From assembly GCA_037157565.1 (NCBI GenBank), contig JAZHRO010000003.1:74092501-74156500 (forward strand): 64,000 bases of DNA, read 5' to 3'. This DNA is from Thalassia testudinum. Lineage: Eukaryota > Streptophyta > Magnoliopsida > Alismatales > Hydrocharitaceae. The position numbers and the translations under genes are program-made. Numbering within the stretch: the first letter of the stretch is position 1; each line of letters opens with the position of its first letter. Below the pieces are notes generated by a model. It saw nothing but the letters and a program-made list of their open reading frames with translations. It was not told the DNA's origin and searched no databases. Shown in pieces: positions 22,724 through 33,547 of this stretch.

Positions 22724-23400
22724 CAGAGGGGGGATCGTGATGTTGATTCAACTGATTTATCCTGTCCCATAATTCAGCAGGAAGTTGCTGATGGGGTAGT
22801 TGAAAATGTATCTCAGAACTTGAATCTGAGTCATTGGGAACATCACAATGATAACTGGCATCAAACATCATTCCCTCTCCAGGCTCTAGATCATATGGGG
22901 GTACTCGTGAAAGTAGAAGATTTGTGGGGAGGTCACTGAAATCCTCGTCAGAAATTATTTCATCCTCATCAAGACTCATCTCTGATCATTGGAGGCTGAA
23001 TCTTTGGGCTTGGGGTCGAGCCATTGACTTGGATGATAGGTGCATCCCCAACTCATTCTACTCAAAGCTTCACCCTCGTATGCATTGGGTTCCTTAGTAA
23101 TTCCTGCCTCAGGTAGCATATTAATTTCTTTGGTCAAAACATCCATAGCTACTTCTGGTCTTCGGATGTCAGCATCAAGGATAGAAAGTGTCATCTCAGT
23201 ATCTCTAATATCCGAATTAGGTATGTAGGTGAAAGAAGAAGAGTGCAAATTAGAAGATGTTAGCTCTAGCACAAGTTCACCTACAATAGGAAGTGGCCTA
23301 GATTGATTAGTAGTGTCACAAGTAATGTTTGCCTCAACATCCATATCCTTGACTGGATCTGCTTGCCTTATCTTAGTTTCATTTTGTGACCCATGAGGTA
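22724..23400 (-). pseudogene. Element A ORF, middle segment
   Basis: Two overlapping minus-strand ORFs (23344-22976 and 22979 leftward into the inserted LTR) read as an acidic, Ser/Asp-rich protein. Readable pieces include SLDEDEIISDEDFSDLP and LPAELWDRINQLNQHHDPP. The Athila insertion cuts the C-terminus (which resumes at 9342) and element B cuts the N-terminal side (which resumes at 31193). No known domain is recognised. Its position matches the acidic C-terminal half of the element B protein. Confidence 0.5.
23396..23400. repeat. Target-site duplication of element B, left
   Basis: AGGTA, exactly matched at 31188-31192. Confidence 0.9.
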
Positions 23401-23862
23401 TGATGTAAACACATTTACACTACTTAAAATGTCTATTTATGCATGTTCTTAAGCATAGGATTGCATTTCATAATATAAATATTGCATTACATGCATCATC
23501 GTGCATTTAGAGTAGTTTGAATAAAATGGAGGTTAATTGTCTCCTTTTATGTGCTTGGATAGGGCAAACATTTTGTCGGGACCTCGGATCAAAGATCCAA
23601 CCGTATGGATGTGATCAGGGCGACGATTGGAGTTCAACGACTCCAAGATCGCCCTAATCAGGCATCTGTAGCATCAAATAGTAACCCGGGAACCCTAGAA
23701 GACCAAGGGCCAGGATGGTGTAAATCCGCACTTCAAATGATAAATCCGACCACACGGATGAACTCGAATCGATGATCGCAGCCCAACGACACAAAAATTG
23801 AGTCAATCCGACATCCGTGGCACCATCTACAACTTCCAGAAGATGGACGCCCAAGATAGAGC

Positions 23863-23868
23863 CACGTG
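23863..23868. promoter_or_regulatory. G-box in element B U3
   Basis: CACGTG, also present in the 3' LTR at 29875-29880, where it is the core of GGCGCCACGTGGTGC-like dyad symmetry. The LTR at 62849 has CATGTG at the same place. Confidence 0.45.
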
Positions 23869-24335
23869 GTGCCATCTCAGTCACCCAAGAGGCCGCTTCA
23901 TCTTGTGGAGGCCCTGCGCCCTATCGCACTCCGCCGTTGGATCTTAATCGAACGGCTGTGGGCGCTCGCATTTAAAAGTGTCCGCTCGACCATCCGTGCC
24001 CCATAGAGCAGTGGTCGAGCGTGCTATCCCAAGCGCGGGGCGAAGGTTTGAGCCGTGGAGAGGGGCTGGAAGGCACGGCGATTGGGTGCAGGTGGAGCGT
24101 CAGATGGAGATCGGATGGCCGCGTGCGCCCGATAGCGTCGACGTGCGATTGGACGTGCAATCGGACACGCAATCGGACGCACGAGAGGGCGCAACGCAGC
24201 GGGCGCGGATGCATCTTAAGCCGTCCGATCTCGCGATCGGACGGCTGAAAAGCGGTGGACGAGCGGAAGCCGTTGAGTGCGCGAGCAAGCGAGGAGGAAC
24301 GCGCGAGCCGGCCACAATGCCCACGTCGGGGCTTT

Positions 24336-24357
24336 AGTGACGGATTTATCCGTCACT
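24336..24357. promoter_or_regulatory. TGACG/CGTCA palindrome upstream of TATA
   Basis: Arm AGTGACGGAT, two T, then its exact reverse complement, 61 bp upstream of the TATA at 24419. It contains two inverted TGACG motifs, the core bound by plant TGA-type bZIP factors. Conserved at 30337-30358 (one arm mismatch) and 63784-63805 (perfect). Confidence 0.65.
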
Positions 24358-24418
24358 ATAGACCCCTCTTTTATTATTTTGAAGTTGTAATGTCCATTTT
24401 GCCCCCACTCCTTGCAAC

Positions 24419-24426
24419 TATAAAAG
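24419..24426 (+). promoter_or_regulatory. TATA box of element B 5' LTR
   Basis: TATAAAAG, identical at 30419-30426 in the 3' LTR; the family copy at 62849 has TATAAATATAAAAGG at 63861-63875. Confidence 0.75.
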
Positions 24427-25169
24427 GAGACCCCCTCCATACGAAATTCTCATCCCTTCCTTCTCCTCTCTACCTCTCCAAAGCTTAAGAGAAGCTTGTC
24501 CCACACCCGGGATGCTTCTCGCAAGATAAAGTCCAAATTTTCGTTCCCCTTCGGAAGTGGATCCTGCGACGACGACGGCGTGCTACTTCGTTCCCGTTCT
24601 TCTACTTCCTCCTCCTTCATCCTGCTTCGTTCTCCTTCATCCAGGCGTCTTCCCATCCGGCTCGTCCTCCAAGCAACCGTCAAGGAGGATTTCTCTCTCC
24701 CTATTCTTTTTACTGCTTTCTAGATTAATCTACTAGTCCTCCGAGCGACCGTCGAGGAGGACATTTCTCCCTCAATTCTTTTATTGCTTTCTAGAGTAAA
24801 TTTATCGCTTTCCAGTGTAATTGATTTATGCATTCTAATTGTAATGAACAGTCGCTTCTATGATAAATGCTTTGTTTCTTCTACATCTCATTTTGATTTC
24901 CATGTGTAATACTCTCTCTCTCTCTTACCCTCTCTCTCTCTTTTATTAATTGTAAACAATTAGATAGTTTAAATTGAATTACTTCATGACAAATAAAAAG
25001 AAACGTGAAGTTGTTAAATCAAACGTCCGCCTCCCTGTGTTCGACTTGAAATTTTAATTTTGATATAAATTTTATTTGTTGAACACAAATTCTTCGCTTT
25101 CGAACTGCAACGATAGGTTTTCCAAAACCGAACACGTTAGCGTAGCTTTGGAAAAATGTTTCAACATTT

Positions 25170-25187
25170 TGGCACCGTTGCCGGGGA
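25170..25187 (+). promoter_or_regulatory. Element B tRNA-Asp primer-binding site
   Basis: TGGCACCGTTGCCGGGGA, one mismatch from the complement of the tRNA-Asp 3' end, 3 bp after the 5' LTR. Confidence 0.9.
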
Positions 25188-25328
25188 GGCGACGCCCTTT
25201 GATTTCTCTTCGCGTTTTGTAACTTACAAATCATTTACCTCACTTTTCTCCTTTCTTATTGTAATTGCAGGTACTCTTTTGAGACAAGCAAAAGCGGTAG
25301 ATTGGAGTAAAGTGCTGTGGAAGGTTTT

Positions 25329-26368
25329 GTAAGTTATCCCCTATTCTTTCCCCCTCCATAGATTTCATTCGCCACATTAAATCCAAATCCCAACTAACCT
25401 TGGTGTTTTGCATAAATCCTAGGAATAGTTTGGTTGTTTGGATTCTCACTCACATTCATTCCACCTTGATTTATATAAAAAAAAATAAAAAGATAATTCT
25501 GTGGTGCAATTTTCAACAAACACACAACGTACACCCACATTCGGAGGCACTTAACCAAATTGATTTGTTTCTACTCAACCAGGTTCTGATCTGTGGAACC
25601 GGTACACATAAGGCAACACATAAAAGAGTAGAAATCATTCTAGGTTAACCATTTTTGAGTGTCTAACTAAGTGGTGCATCAGGCCAATTGTTTGAGTTGT
25701 TTGGGCCGTGCCACTTCAAATAAAATAAACTCATCAAGTAGCTGCCTATTAGGTTCAACTCTTAGGAATTTACTGGGCACTCCACATTCTTTTTAAACTT
25801 TAAAGGAAAACATCTTCACCTGTGCTTGCAAAACCTGGTGTGCCAATGAAACCTATTTGAAAATACCTAAAGTTGAATCTTAAAAGCTACTAAGCAAGAT
25901 TTGAACCTTAAAATTCACCACATCAAAAATAATCTTGCTTGAAAACCACTGGCTGTGCACTTATACACAAATTAATCAATCATTAAGGGCACAACCCATT
26001 TAAAGGGCCCATCACATTCCAAAGCACATTCAAACCTAGCCCTAAATAAAACAGAGTAGACGTTGGCCTTAAGGATTGAACTTGCTCTTCAGAACTCAGA
26101 ACGAGATTATTTTCTATTAGTCTGCTTCTACTGTTCAATCTAATGTCTAGCTAGGGGAGCAGAGTCAAACGATCGCAGCTGGGGGGTACAGTAGGAATCG
26201 GAGGTGCAAGCCGAAGGAAGAACCTTCTCCCCAGTCCCTCCTTCTAACTGGTTGGATTGAACAGATAGAAGTAGATCAAATCGTTCCTTTATCTCAAGAT
26301 GGGTTTTGGGAGTCTGTAGGTCTGTATGCTAACCTATTTAAGGACAGGTTTGATTGTTTGTAATGCAG
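25329..26368 (+). other. Predicted leader intron of element B
   Basis: Donor GTAAGT at 25329-25334 and acceptor TAATGCAG ending at 26368, 1040 nt, with the ORF ATG 25 nt further on (26394). Element D has the same signals 1040 nt apart and F about 1048 nt apart. Confidence 0.5.
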
Positions 26369-26393
26369 GGTACCTTTCTTCCTCCTATGTCTC

Positions 26394-27804
26394 ATGAATC
26401 CTTCCACATATTTCACTCATTCCCGCTCTTTCCCTCCTGTTGTGAATTATCCTCAACATGATGATTATCCAAACTCATATTGTAATCAACCATCAGTCAC
26501 TTGGGATAATTCGGATTGGGGATACAATTCCGGACCCCCGTGTTTAGGGTCTAACCCTGAACACTTTGATTCTGATTTCTATCCTTCTCAGAGCTACAAT
26601 GATTATAGATCGTCTTCCTTTCATGCACAACCTAATACGATCTACAATCAAGAAGGATACACCGATCCTTACCCATCCTCTGATTTCACTGCCTTTAGGT
26701 TATCACCATCTTTTCAACAATCTGAAATGACCTATTATCAGGAAGGGTATAACGAATCTCAATTTGTTAATTCCTCTGCATTAAGCCCAACCCTGAACCA
26801 ACTCATTTGGTTCAGGTTAACCAGGTTCAAGATATGGTTCTAGCTAACTTGAGGAATATCATACAATCTTTCGAAGTTCAGCCAGTGCCTTGCATTGAGA
26901 GATTGGAGCCCCTGATTGAAATGATTGATGATTTGAATAAGTCTTTGTTGGATTGGATCCAGGATGTTAAGGATAAGAACCTGGGTGAATTTCTACTTGG
27001 GAAATTAGCGAAATTGAGGATGAGATTCGTGGTTGCTTTCATTCAATCTTGGAATAATTCCCAGGATGAACCCTCTTCAGGAAAGCCAATGACAGAACCC
27101 GCTCAGGCACCTGTTGGGGGGACACGTGTTACGAGGCTGACCAGATTGAATTAAAATAACCAATGAAGGTTGATCTGATTTCTTCACCTGAGATCCCTAA
27201 GCCAAGTTACGAGGAAACGTATGTCTCCTTTGAATAGAAAGTGACAAATGATTTTGGGACATACATTGATACGGATCCTGATGGTGAAGATTCAAGTTGC
27301 GAAGTCTCACGCAAGTTTTCTGAACACGATTTCTGTGAGACGATTGGGCCTAAGGAATCTAATAGATCATTTGATAGCCTAATAACTGAGGACACTGATC
27401 TTATTAGGGAACACATTACGGATCCAGAATCGCATTTTCTGGAGGAATCAATTCAATGCCCTGATTATCAGTTACACCCTGTTGAGCTTAATGATGATTC
27501 TAATTCTGAGATAATTAGACCCAAGTCAATTTTGATTCTGCCACATCATTTCGACTTGGAGATTTCAGACAGGGTGATGAATATACAAGAGGTCCTGGAA
27601 TTTGATATGCTGAATGAGGAGAATAGGAGCTGGGAAGTTCTGATTTGGGAATTTAATTTTGGAGGAAATGGAAGATTGAGTCGAAGGGTTCTTTTTAAGC
27701 TGAATCCATCAAATCAGAACCCTTACGACATTTGTTTCGGGGATGTTCAACCCAAGCACACATTCAACGATTATCCTTTTGAGCTTCAATTCTCTGTAAC
27801 CTGA
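26394..27804 (+). pseudogene. Element B gene for an unrecognised Y/N/Q-rich protein
   Basis: Three consecutive ORFs in three frames (26394-26843, 26807-27154, 27241-27804) line up with homologous regions of D (43108-44543) and F (53819-52320), so this is one gene of about 470 codons broken by frameshifts. The N-terminal third is rich in Tyr, Asn, Ser, Pro and Gln, with repeats such as SYNDYRS, IYNQEGY and TYYQEGYNES. The middle is predicted helical (DMVLANLRNIIQSF; GEFLLGKLAKLRMRFVVA). The C-terminal part is acidic, ending YDICFGDVQPKHTFNDYPFE. I recognise no known domain and see no zinc knuckle or catalytic motif. It could be a remote Gag derivative or a distinct protein; I cannot say which. 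Confidence 0.7.
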
Positions 27805-29377
27805 CTTTTTGGTCTTGGGTTGCATCCTCATAAATCGTAGGCCCGACCCCACTTGCATTCAGATTTTAGGTTTTGGGTAATTTTTATCCAGAACCTAAGA
27901 TATTCTCGATTATGGGGTGTGGGTCTGCACCACAATCTGGTCCACATCTGTGGACCTCTGCTGACAGGTTAGAGAATTCTTCTATTTTTTCTAATTCTGA
28001 CCTACACTTGTGAATTCTTCATTTCTTTTCTTTGTATAGTGTGCCTAGCTGAAGCCACTAAACTCAGCACATATACAGTTCTTTTCAATTTTTCATCTCG
28101 GAGCGGACCTGACATTCACGCAATTCAGGTGCTTTCTTCTCTTTTCCACTCTGTTTTATGTCTTTTTAATACAATGAGGACATTGCATTAGATAGGCATG
28201 GGGGGGTGGATATTTATCTCTGAATTCATTCGTCAACTCCGTAGATTTGTTTTATTTTGATTAAAAAAAAATTGAAATTAGGAAAGAGAATTTGGGTTTA
28301 AGAAAATTTTCAATCTTAGGAAAAACTACGTTAAGATTTGAACACAAAGACCCTTCAGGTCTTTGAACTTAATCAGCTCGTGTATCCACTAAAATGTGGA
28401 TTTGTTTTTTGAGTTCTCGCCAACTTGAATTTTATTTTAATTGGAGTATATAAGTTTGGGTGATAAGTACACGACTTATCAACCCGTCCTCTGATTTGAG
28501 GGAATTTTGAGTCTTAAGCATCTACACACTTTCTTTGCGCTGACTCGTTGTTCGACGATTTTAACGGAAATTGGGTAGCTAATGAACCTTCTAGGGTGAT
28601 ATGGCTGGCAAGTTATCGTGGGTAACAGCCCATAGGTAGGCTGTCCAGAGCCCAGTCACTGGACCTTTCTCTTTTTCCAGCCCTTAGGTAAATCTTAGAC
28701 CAGGGAAGCCACCTATTTTAAAAATTAAAAAAAAAAAATTCAAAAAGAAAAGGAGAAAGGAACAAAAGGAAATAAGCCACACTTCGCCGCACGAGTATGG
28801 TTGGCAAGTTGTCGGTGCTAACAACTCATCGACCGATTGTCCAGAACCCAACTCAGAAAATGCACTAAAAATTCCCAAAACACTTAGGAAGAAGCGGAGA
28901 AGTAGAATAAATCGGGGAGATATACACTGGATTTACCCATGTGTTGACCCTGTAAAATATAAAAGTAGGGAGAAAGCTACCGGTTGTAAAGATACACCTT
29001 TAGCCAGAAGTCTTTTTGAGGTCACCTGGAGGCATAGAAATCCGAAGTCCGTTCTAACTACCAGTCAATGATTCTATCACAATCACAATAAGATGCTTAA
29101 AGCTTAGGGTTCTCATCAAATTTTGGGTGAGTTGAATGGCCGTAGAAAGCCACTCTTAAACCCGAAAATTTGAAAATCGAAAAAATTAGAGAAGAAGAGA
29201 AAAAGAAATTTTTCTTTTAATAAGGCGAGGGCTTGAGGCGGTCTGCATTTTGGCTGATACCCAGGTACTGTTGTGTCTTTCAAAGTTCAGTTCCTAAGTA
29301 GACAATTTCTTAATGATTGAAAAATAACTCAAGTCCAAATAATCTAACCTAATTCTTTTATAAATAGCATATAGTTT
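27805..29377 (+). other. Conserved 3' non-coding region of element B
   Basis: No ORF, but clear homology to C (35747-37170), D (44544-46135) and F/G. Shared blocks include a GGAAATTGGGTAGCTAA stretch near 28566 and a duplicated module GGCAAGTTGTC...TTGTCCAGA...CCCA at about 28606-28660 and 28799-28855. Such conservation without coding potential suggests an RNA or replication role, or shared descent alone. Confidence 0.6.
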
Positions 29378-29412
29378 TTGCTAGGGACTAGCAAAAGATA
29401 GGCATGGGGGTA
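29378..29412 (+). promoter_or_regulatory. Stem-loop and polypurine tract of element B
   Basis: TTGCTAGGGACTAGCAA at 29378-29394 (7-bp stem, GGA loop), then AAGATAGGCATGGGGGTA abutting the 3' LTR at 29413. Confidence 0.85.
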
Positions 29413-30336
29413 TGATGTAAACAAATTTACACTACTTAAAATGTCTATTTATGCATGTTCTTAAGCATAGGATTGCATTTCATGATATAAATATTGCATT
29501 ACATGCATCATCGTGCATGTAGAGTAGTTTGAATAAAATGGAGGTTAATTGTCTCCTTTTATGTGCTTGGATAGGGCAAACATTTTGTCAGGACCTCGGA
29601 TCAAAGATCCAACTATATGGATCTGATCAGGGCAACGATTGGAGTTCAATGACTCCAAGATTGCCCTAATCAGGCATCCATAGCATCAGATAGTGACCTG
29701 GGAAACCTAGAAGATCAAGGGCCAGGATGGTGTAAATTCGTACTTCAGATGATAAATCCAACCTCACGGATGAATTCGGATCGACGATCGCAACCCAACG
29801 ACACAAAAGTCGAGTCAATCCGACATCCGTGGCACCATCTACAACTTCCAGAAGATGGACGACCAAGATAGCACCACGTGGCGCCATCTCAGCCGCCCAA
29901 GCAGCCGCTTCATCTTGTGGAGGCCCCACGCCCGATCGCTCTCCGCCATTAGATCTTAATCCAACAGCTGTGGGTGCTCGCATTTAAAAGTGTTTGCTCG
30001 ACCATCCACGCCCAATAGCGCAGTGGTCGAGCGCGCTATCGCGAGCGCGGGGCGCGGGTTAGAGCTGTGGAGAGGGGCTAGAAGGCACGGCGATTGGGCA
30101 CGGGTGGAGCGTCAAATGGAGATCGGACGGCCGCGCATGCTCGATAGTGTCGACGTACGATTGGACGTGCAATTGGACGCGCAATCAGACGCGTGGGCGG
30201 GCGCAACGCAGAGGGCATGGACGCATCTTAAGCCATCCGATATCGCGATCGGGCGGCTGACGTGCGAAAGCCGTTGAGCGCGCGAGCAGGCGAGGAGGCA
30301 TGCACGAGCCGGCCACAACGCCCACGTCGGGGCTTT

Positions 30337-30358
30337 AATGACGGATTTATCCGTCACT
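30337..30358. promoter_or_regulatory. TGACG palindrome, element B 3' LTR
   Basis: Counterpart of 24336-24357 with a single arm mismatch. Confidence 0.6.
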
Positions 30359-30418
30359 AAAGACCCCTCTTCATTATTTTGAGGTTATAATGTCCATTTT
30401 GCCCCCACTCCTTGCAAC

Positions 30419-30426
30419 TATAAAAG
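30419..30426 (+). promoter_or_regulatory. TATA box of element B 3' LTR
   Basis: TATAAAAG, the same spacing from the palindrome as in the 5' LTR. Confidence 0.6.
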
Positions 30427-31187
30427 GAGACCCCCTCCATATGAAATTCTCATCCCTTCCTTCTCCTCTCTACCCCTCCAAAGCTCAACAGAAGCTTGTC
30501 CCACACCCGGGATGCTTCTCGCGAGATAAAGTCCAAATTTTCATTCGCCTTCGAAAGTGGATCCCGCAACAACGACGGTGTGCTGCTTCGTTCCCGTTCT
30601 TCTGCTTCATCCTCCTTCATCCTGCTTCGTTCTCCTTCGTCCAGGCGTCCTCCCATCCAGCTCGTCCTCCAAGCAACCGTCAAGGAGGATTTCTCTCTCC
30701 CTATTCTTTTTACTGCTTTCTAGTATAGATTTACTGCTTTCTAGATTAATCTACTCGTCCTCCGAGCGACAATCGAGGAGGACATTTCTCCCTCCATTCT
30801 TTTAGTGCTTTCTAGAGTAAATTTATCACTTTCTAGTGTAATTGTTTTATGCATTCTAATTGTAATGAATAGTCTCTTCTATGATAAATTCTTTGTTTAT
30901 TCTACATCTCATTTTGATTTTCATGCGTAATACTCTCTCTCTCTTACCCTCTCTCTCTCTCTTTTATTAATTATAAATAATTAGATAGTTTAAATTGAAT
31001 TACTTCGTGACAAATAAAAAGAAACGTGAAGTTTTTAAATCAAACGTCCGCCTCCCTGTGTTCGACCCAGAATTTTAATTTCGGTATAAATTTTATTTGT
31101 TGAACATGAATTCTTCGATTTTGAACTGCAACGACAGGTTTTCCAAAATCGAACACGTTAGCGTAGCGTTCGAAAAATGTTTCAGCA

Positions 31188-31192
31188 AGGTA
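31188..31192. repeat. Target-site duplication of element B, right
   Basis: AGGTA, exactly matched at 23396-23400. Confidence 0.9.
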
Positions 31193-31980
31193 TCTCCCAG
31201 GATTTAGGATAATCCGAATGTGGCTCTATGCTGGAGATATAAGTCCTTTCCTCAATTTCCTAAATGGAGTTCTCAGACGAACCCATTCAGCATACTTCCT
31301 GCTCCTGTCTCCTATCAAAGCTTGATTCCCCTTCCCCTGAATGATCTTCCTGCATTTGCTCTCGAGAATCTTCCGTGTGTCCTTCCGGTGTAGTCGTTTC
31401 AGATTCTTCGAGGTCTTCAAGTCTATTTTCCACTAGATATCTCAAAAGCGGTAGTTCTTAGTTTCTCAATTTTTTCCAATTAGCCTTGTTATCTCTACTG
31501 TTCCCAAAGGGAGCTCCATCATAGCTTGTTGATGCGAAATCCAGCTTTGTCTTTGGTTCAACTCATTGATAGCTTGGATTCGTGTAGATAAGATGCGGCC
31601 TTTCCCGTAGCACTAGCTATAGCTCTCTATATTCTGTAATGCGGTCTCATATGCACCGGTAGCTCTTCAGGGGTTCCAGGGGGTGAATCTGGTCTACCCA
31701 TATTTCGTGGCTGAGAAGTAGGAGTATGAAATCCATATCCTGGGTTATAAGATGTGGTCCTTCGAGGGACCGACTGGTATAGGTCATAATATCCATGGTT
31801 AGGATATGGGTTAACCATTATGGTAACCCAAGGAGAAGGATTAGGCGAAGTAGAAAGTCACCTTCTCCACCTTGGGTTCTAGCCCTAAGGCTGAGCTGAT
31901 TCAGTGACCCGAGCTCCCAGATAAGCTCGTGGGTCCAGCTCTTCTGGATCCTAATTAGGTCCAGATCCAGGGTTAGCCAT
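31193..31980 (-). pseudogene. Element A ORF, N-terminal segment
   Basis: Begins with a minus-strand ATG at 31980, 5 nt after a pyrimidine-rich acceptor-like TAG (31986). Readable pieces include YYDLYQSVPRRTTSYNPGYGFHT (31800-31720), Tyr/Pro/Ser-rich, and a basic helical stretch further on. Stops and frameshifts break it. Element B interrupts its downstream part at 31188. The SYNPGYGFH piece recalls the YNPGWRNHPNF motif of Athila Gag, so a Gag origin is possible but unproven. Confidence 0.45.
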
Positions 31981-31986
31981 TGCGGC

Positions 31987-33527
31987 TAAGCAGATAGAAG
32001 AAGTGGGGGGAGAAGATGGTCCTGGCAAGGTGACTCACCTCTTTATGAGTGGCTTCGAAGGTCCAACAAGTTCATGTCTAAGTAACCTCCTTTCTTGCAT
32101 ACACCACCCAACCCCTGGGTTGGTGTAGCCAAGCTAGGAAAGGCTAAGGCCTTGTTAATCAGATGGTCCATATGAATCAGATAACCAGATTTTTCATTTT
32201 ACATTCTAATTCCTGAGGAAAATTCATCGTACAACCTACTGAAAGTAATTCTCGCCTCTCAGCTAACCCATCCAAGAGATTGAAAGCACATAGTAGTACG
32301 ACAACGAATTCGGGTTTATTTTGTGTTTTAGACTTGATTTTTAGCCCATTTTCTTCAGTTGGGGTTTTCTTTTGGCGAGTGGCCCACAAGGTGACCAACT
32401 TCACCGGCTAAGTACTAGACTTGAGTAAGTCTAGGTTAGCACAAATGTAGTCTCTAGATTGTAATCCTAAAGGTGTAACCCAGGATTCATGCAATTCTAG
32501 GGTCTTGCTCTTATTTTTTTCTCTTCTTAAGTGGGCCACAAAAATTACAATCAATTCTCTGGAAACAATTGGAATCCAATTAACTTGAAATTCGACGAGT
32601 ACATTAATTTTTCAATTATCCTTTCAAGGAATATTTTTTTGGAATTCTTACTATTTCAATGGAATTTTTAGAGATTTTTGAATGTCATGGGGTCAGATAT
32701 GGAATTTCGACCCTTCCCAGTATTTCGCTTTGAAATAGTATCAGCTGACAATCAAAAATTCGGTAGAAATGTCAAAAATAAAGCCAATGAGATCAACTTT
32801 CAAACCCCACCATTTTCGTCAAAAACAAATTCGTGGATTGCTCGAAATTACTTGAAATTTGAAAAATCTTAGATCTGGGTCATTCTGACCCCCTATCACT
32901 CCATGAATTTTTAAGAATTTTATATTTGGAATTTTTTCAATAGAATGATGCTGTTAGAAAGATGGTTTGAGAATAAAAATTTTTCCCGAATTTTAGTTTT
33001 TTTTGTTTTCTATTTTTTGTCAATCGAATTTTTAAAATAGACTTTGAACCATGGCGGAAAATCAGAGAATGGTGGAAAAGCTTTTGAAAAGTGTTTGAGT
33101 TTGAAATCCAAACTTTCCACCAAAAATGTCTTTTTTTTCAAAACTTTTGAAAATTTTTTCTTTTCATTTTTTTTTTGTTTTCAAAGGATTTTCAAATATA
33201 TATATATATATTTGCTTTTTCAATCCAACCTAGGATTCAAAAACAACCCAAATAAAGATATTTTTAAAAAAAAATTTTTTGATTTTTTTTACAAAATTGA
33301 ATAAGTTTTTTTTTTCAAAAGAAATTGCTAGAAGCAAATCTAATCCTAGGGTTCAAAAGAAAAGCTACACTAAAAGGAGATGATGTGCACCTGATTTCTT
33401 TTTCCGCTCTCATTGTGTGTGCAGATCTCATTTCTTCTGTGTTGTCCTACACATCTAAAAACAAAGTAGAGGAAGATTTGTCAGTGATAGTTTAAAAGAT
33501 CGAAATCAGGAAAAAAATGACATTGCC
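31987..33527 (-). other. Leader region of element A
   Basis: 1.5 kb between the primer site and ORF start on the minus strand. It is AT-rich, without a credible gene, and would contain the intron implied by the acceptor at 31986. A clear donor was not identified. Confidence 0.45.
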
Positions 33528-33545
33528 TCCTTGACAACGACACCA
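33528..33545 (-). promoter_or_regulatory. Degenerate tRNA-Asp primer site of element A
   Basis: The plus strand reads TCCTTGACAACGACACCA, recognisable against TCCCCGGCAACGGCGCCA with five substitutions, two bases before the LTR start TG at 33548. Confidence 0.7.
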
Positions 33546-33547
33546 TT

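Larger units (their letters stand above)
23401..25166 (+). repeat. Element B 5' LTR
   Basis: Starts TGATGTAAAC, ends TTTCAACA. It has a CpG-rich U3 (about 23980-24340) with a G-box, a TGACG palindrome and a TATA, and a U5 motif CGCCTCCCTGTGTTCGAC near 25027. Confidence 0.95.
23401..31187 (+). mobile_element. Element B, non-autonomous LTR retrotransposon
   Basis: A 7787-bp plus-strand element with LTRs 23401-25166 and 29413-31187 and a perfect duplication AGGTA (23396-23400 and 31188-31192). The interior of 4.2 kb has a tRNA-Asp primer site with one mismatch, a leader with a probable intron, a frameshifted ORF for an unrecognised Y/N/Q/S-rich protein, a 1.6 kb conserved 3' non-coding region, the stem-loop and a polypurine tract. 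It has no Gag, RT, RNase H or integrase domain, so any movement needed enzymes in trans. It sits inside element A. A further LTR of the family starts at 62849. Confidence 0.95.
29413..31187 (+). repeat. Element B 3' LTR
   Basis: Starts TGATGTAAAC just after the polypurine tract, ends TTTCAGCA. It is highly similar to the 5' LTR but with more differences than the Athila LTR pair, so element B is probably the older insertion. Confidence 0.95.

Noticed and set aside
24336..24357. A MITE or CACTA terminal repeat inserted in the LTR
   Set aside because: It is present at the same place in three B-family LTRs with no flanking duplication or second terminus, so it is part of the LTR.
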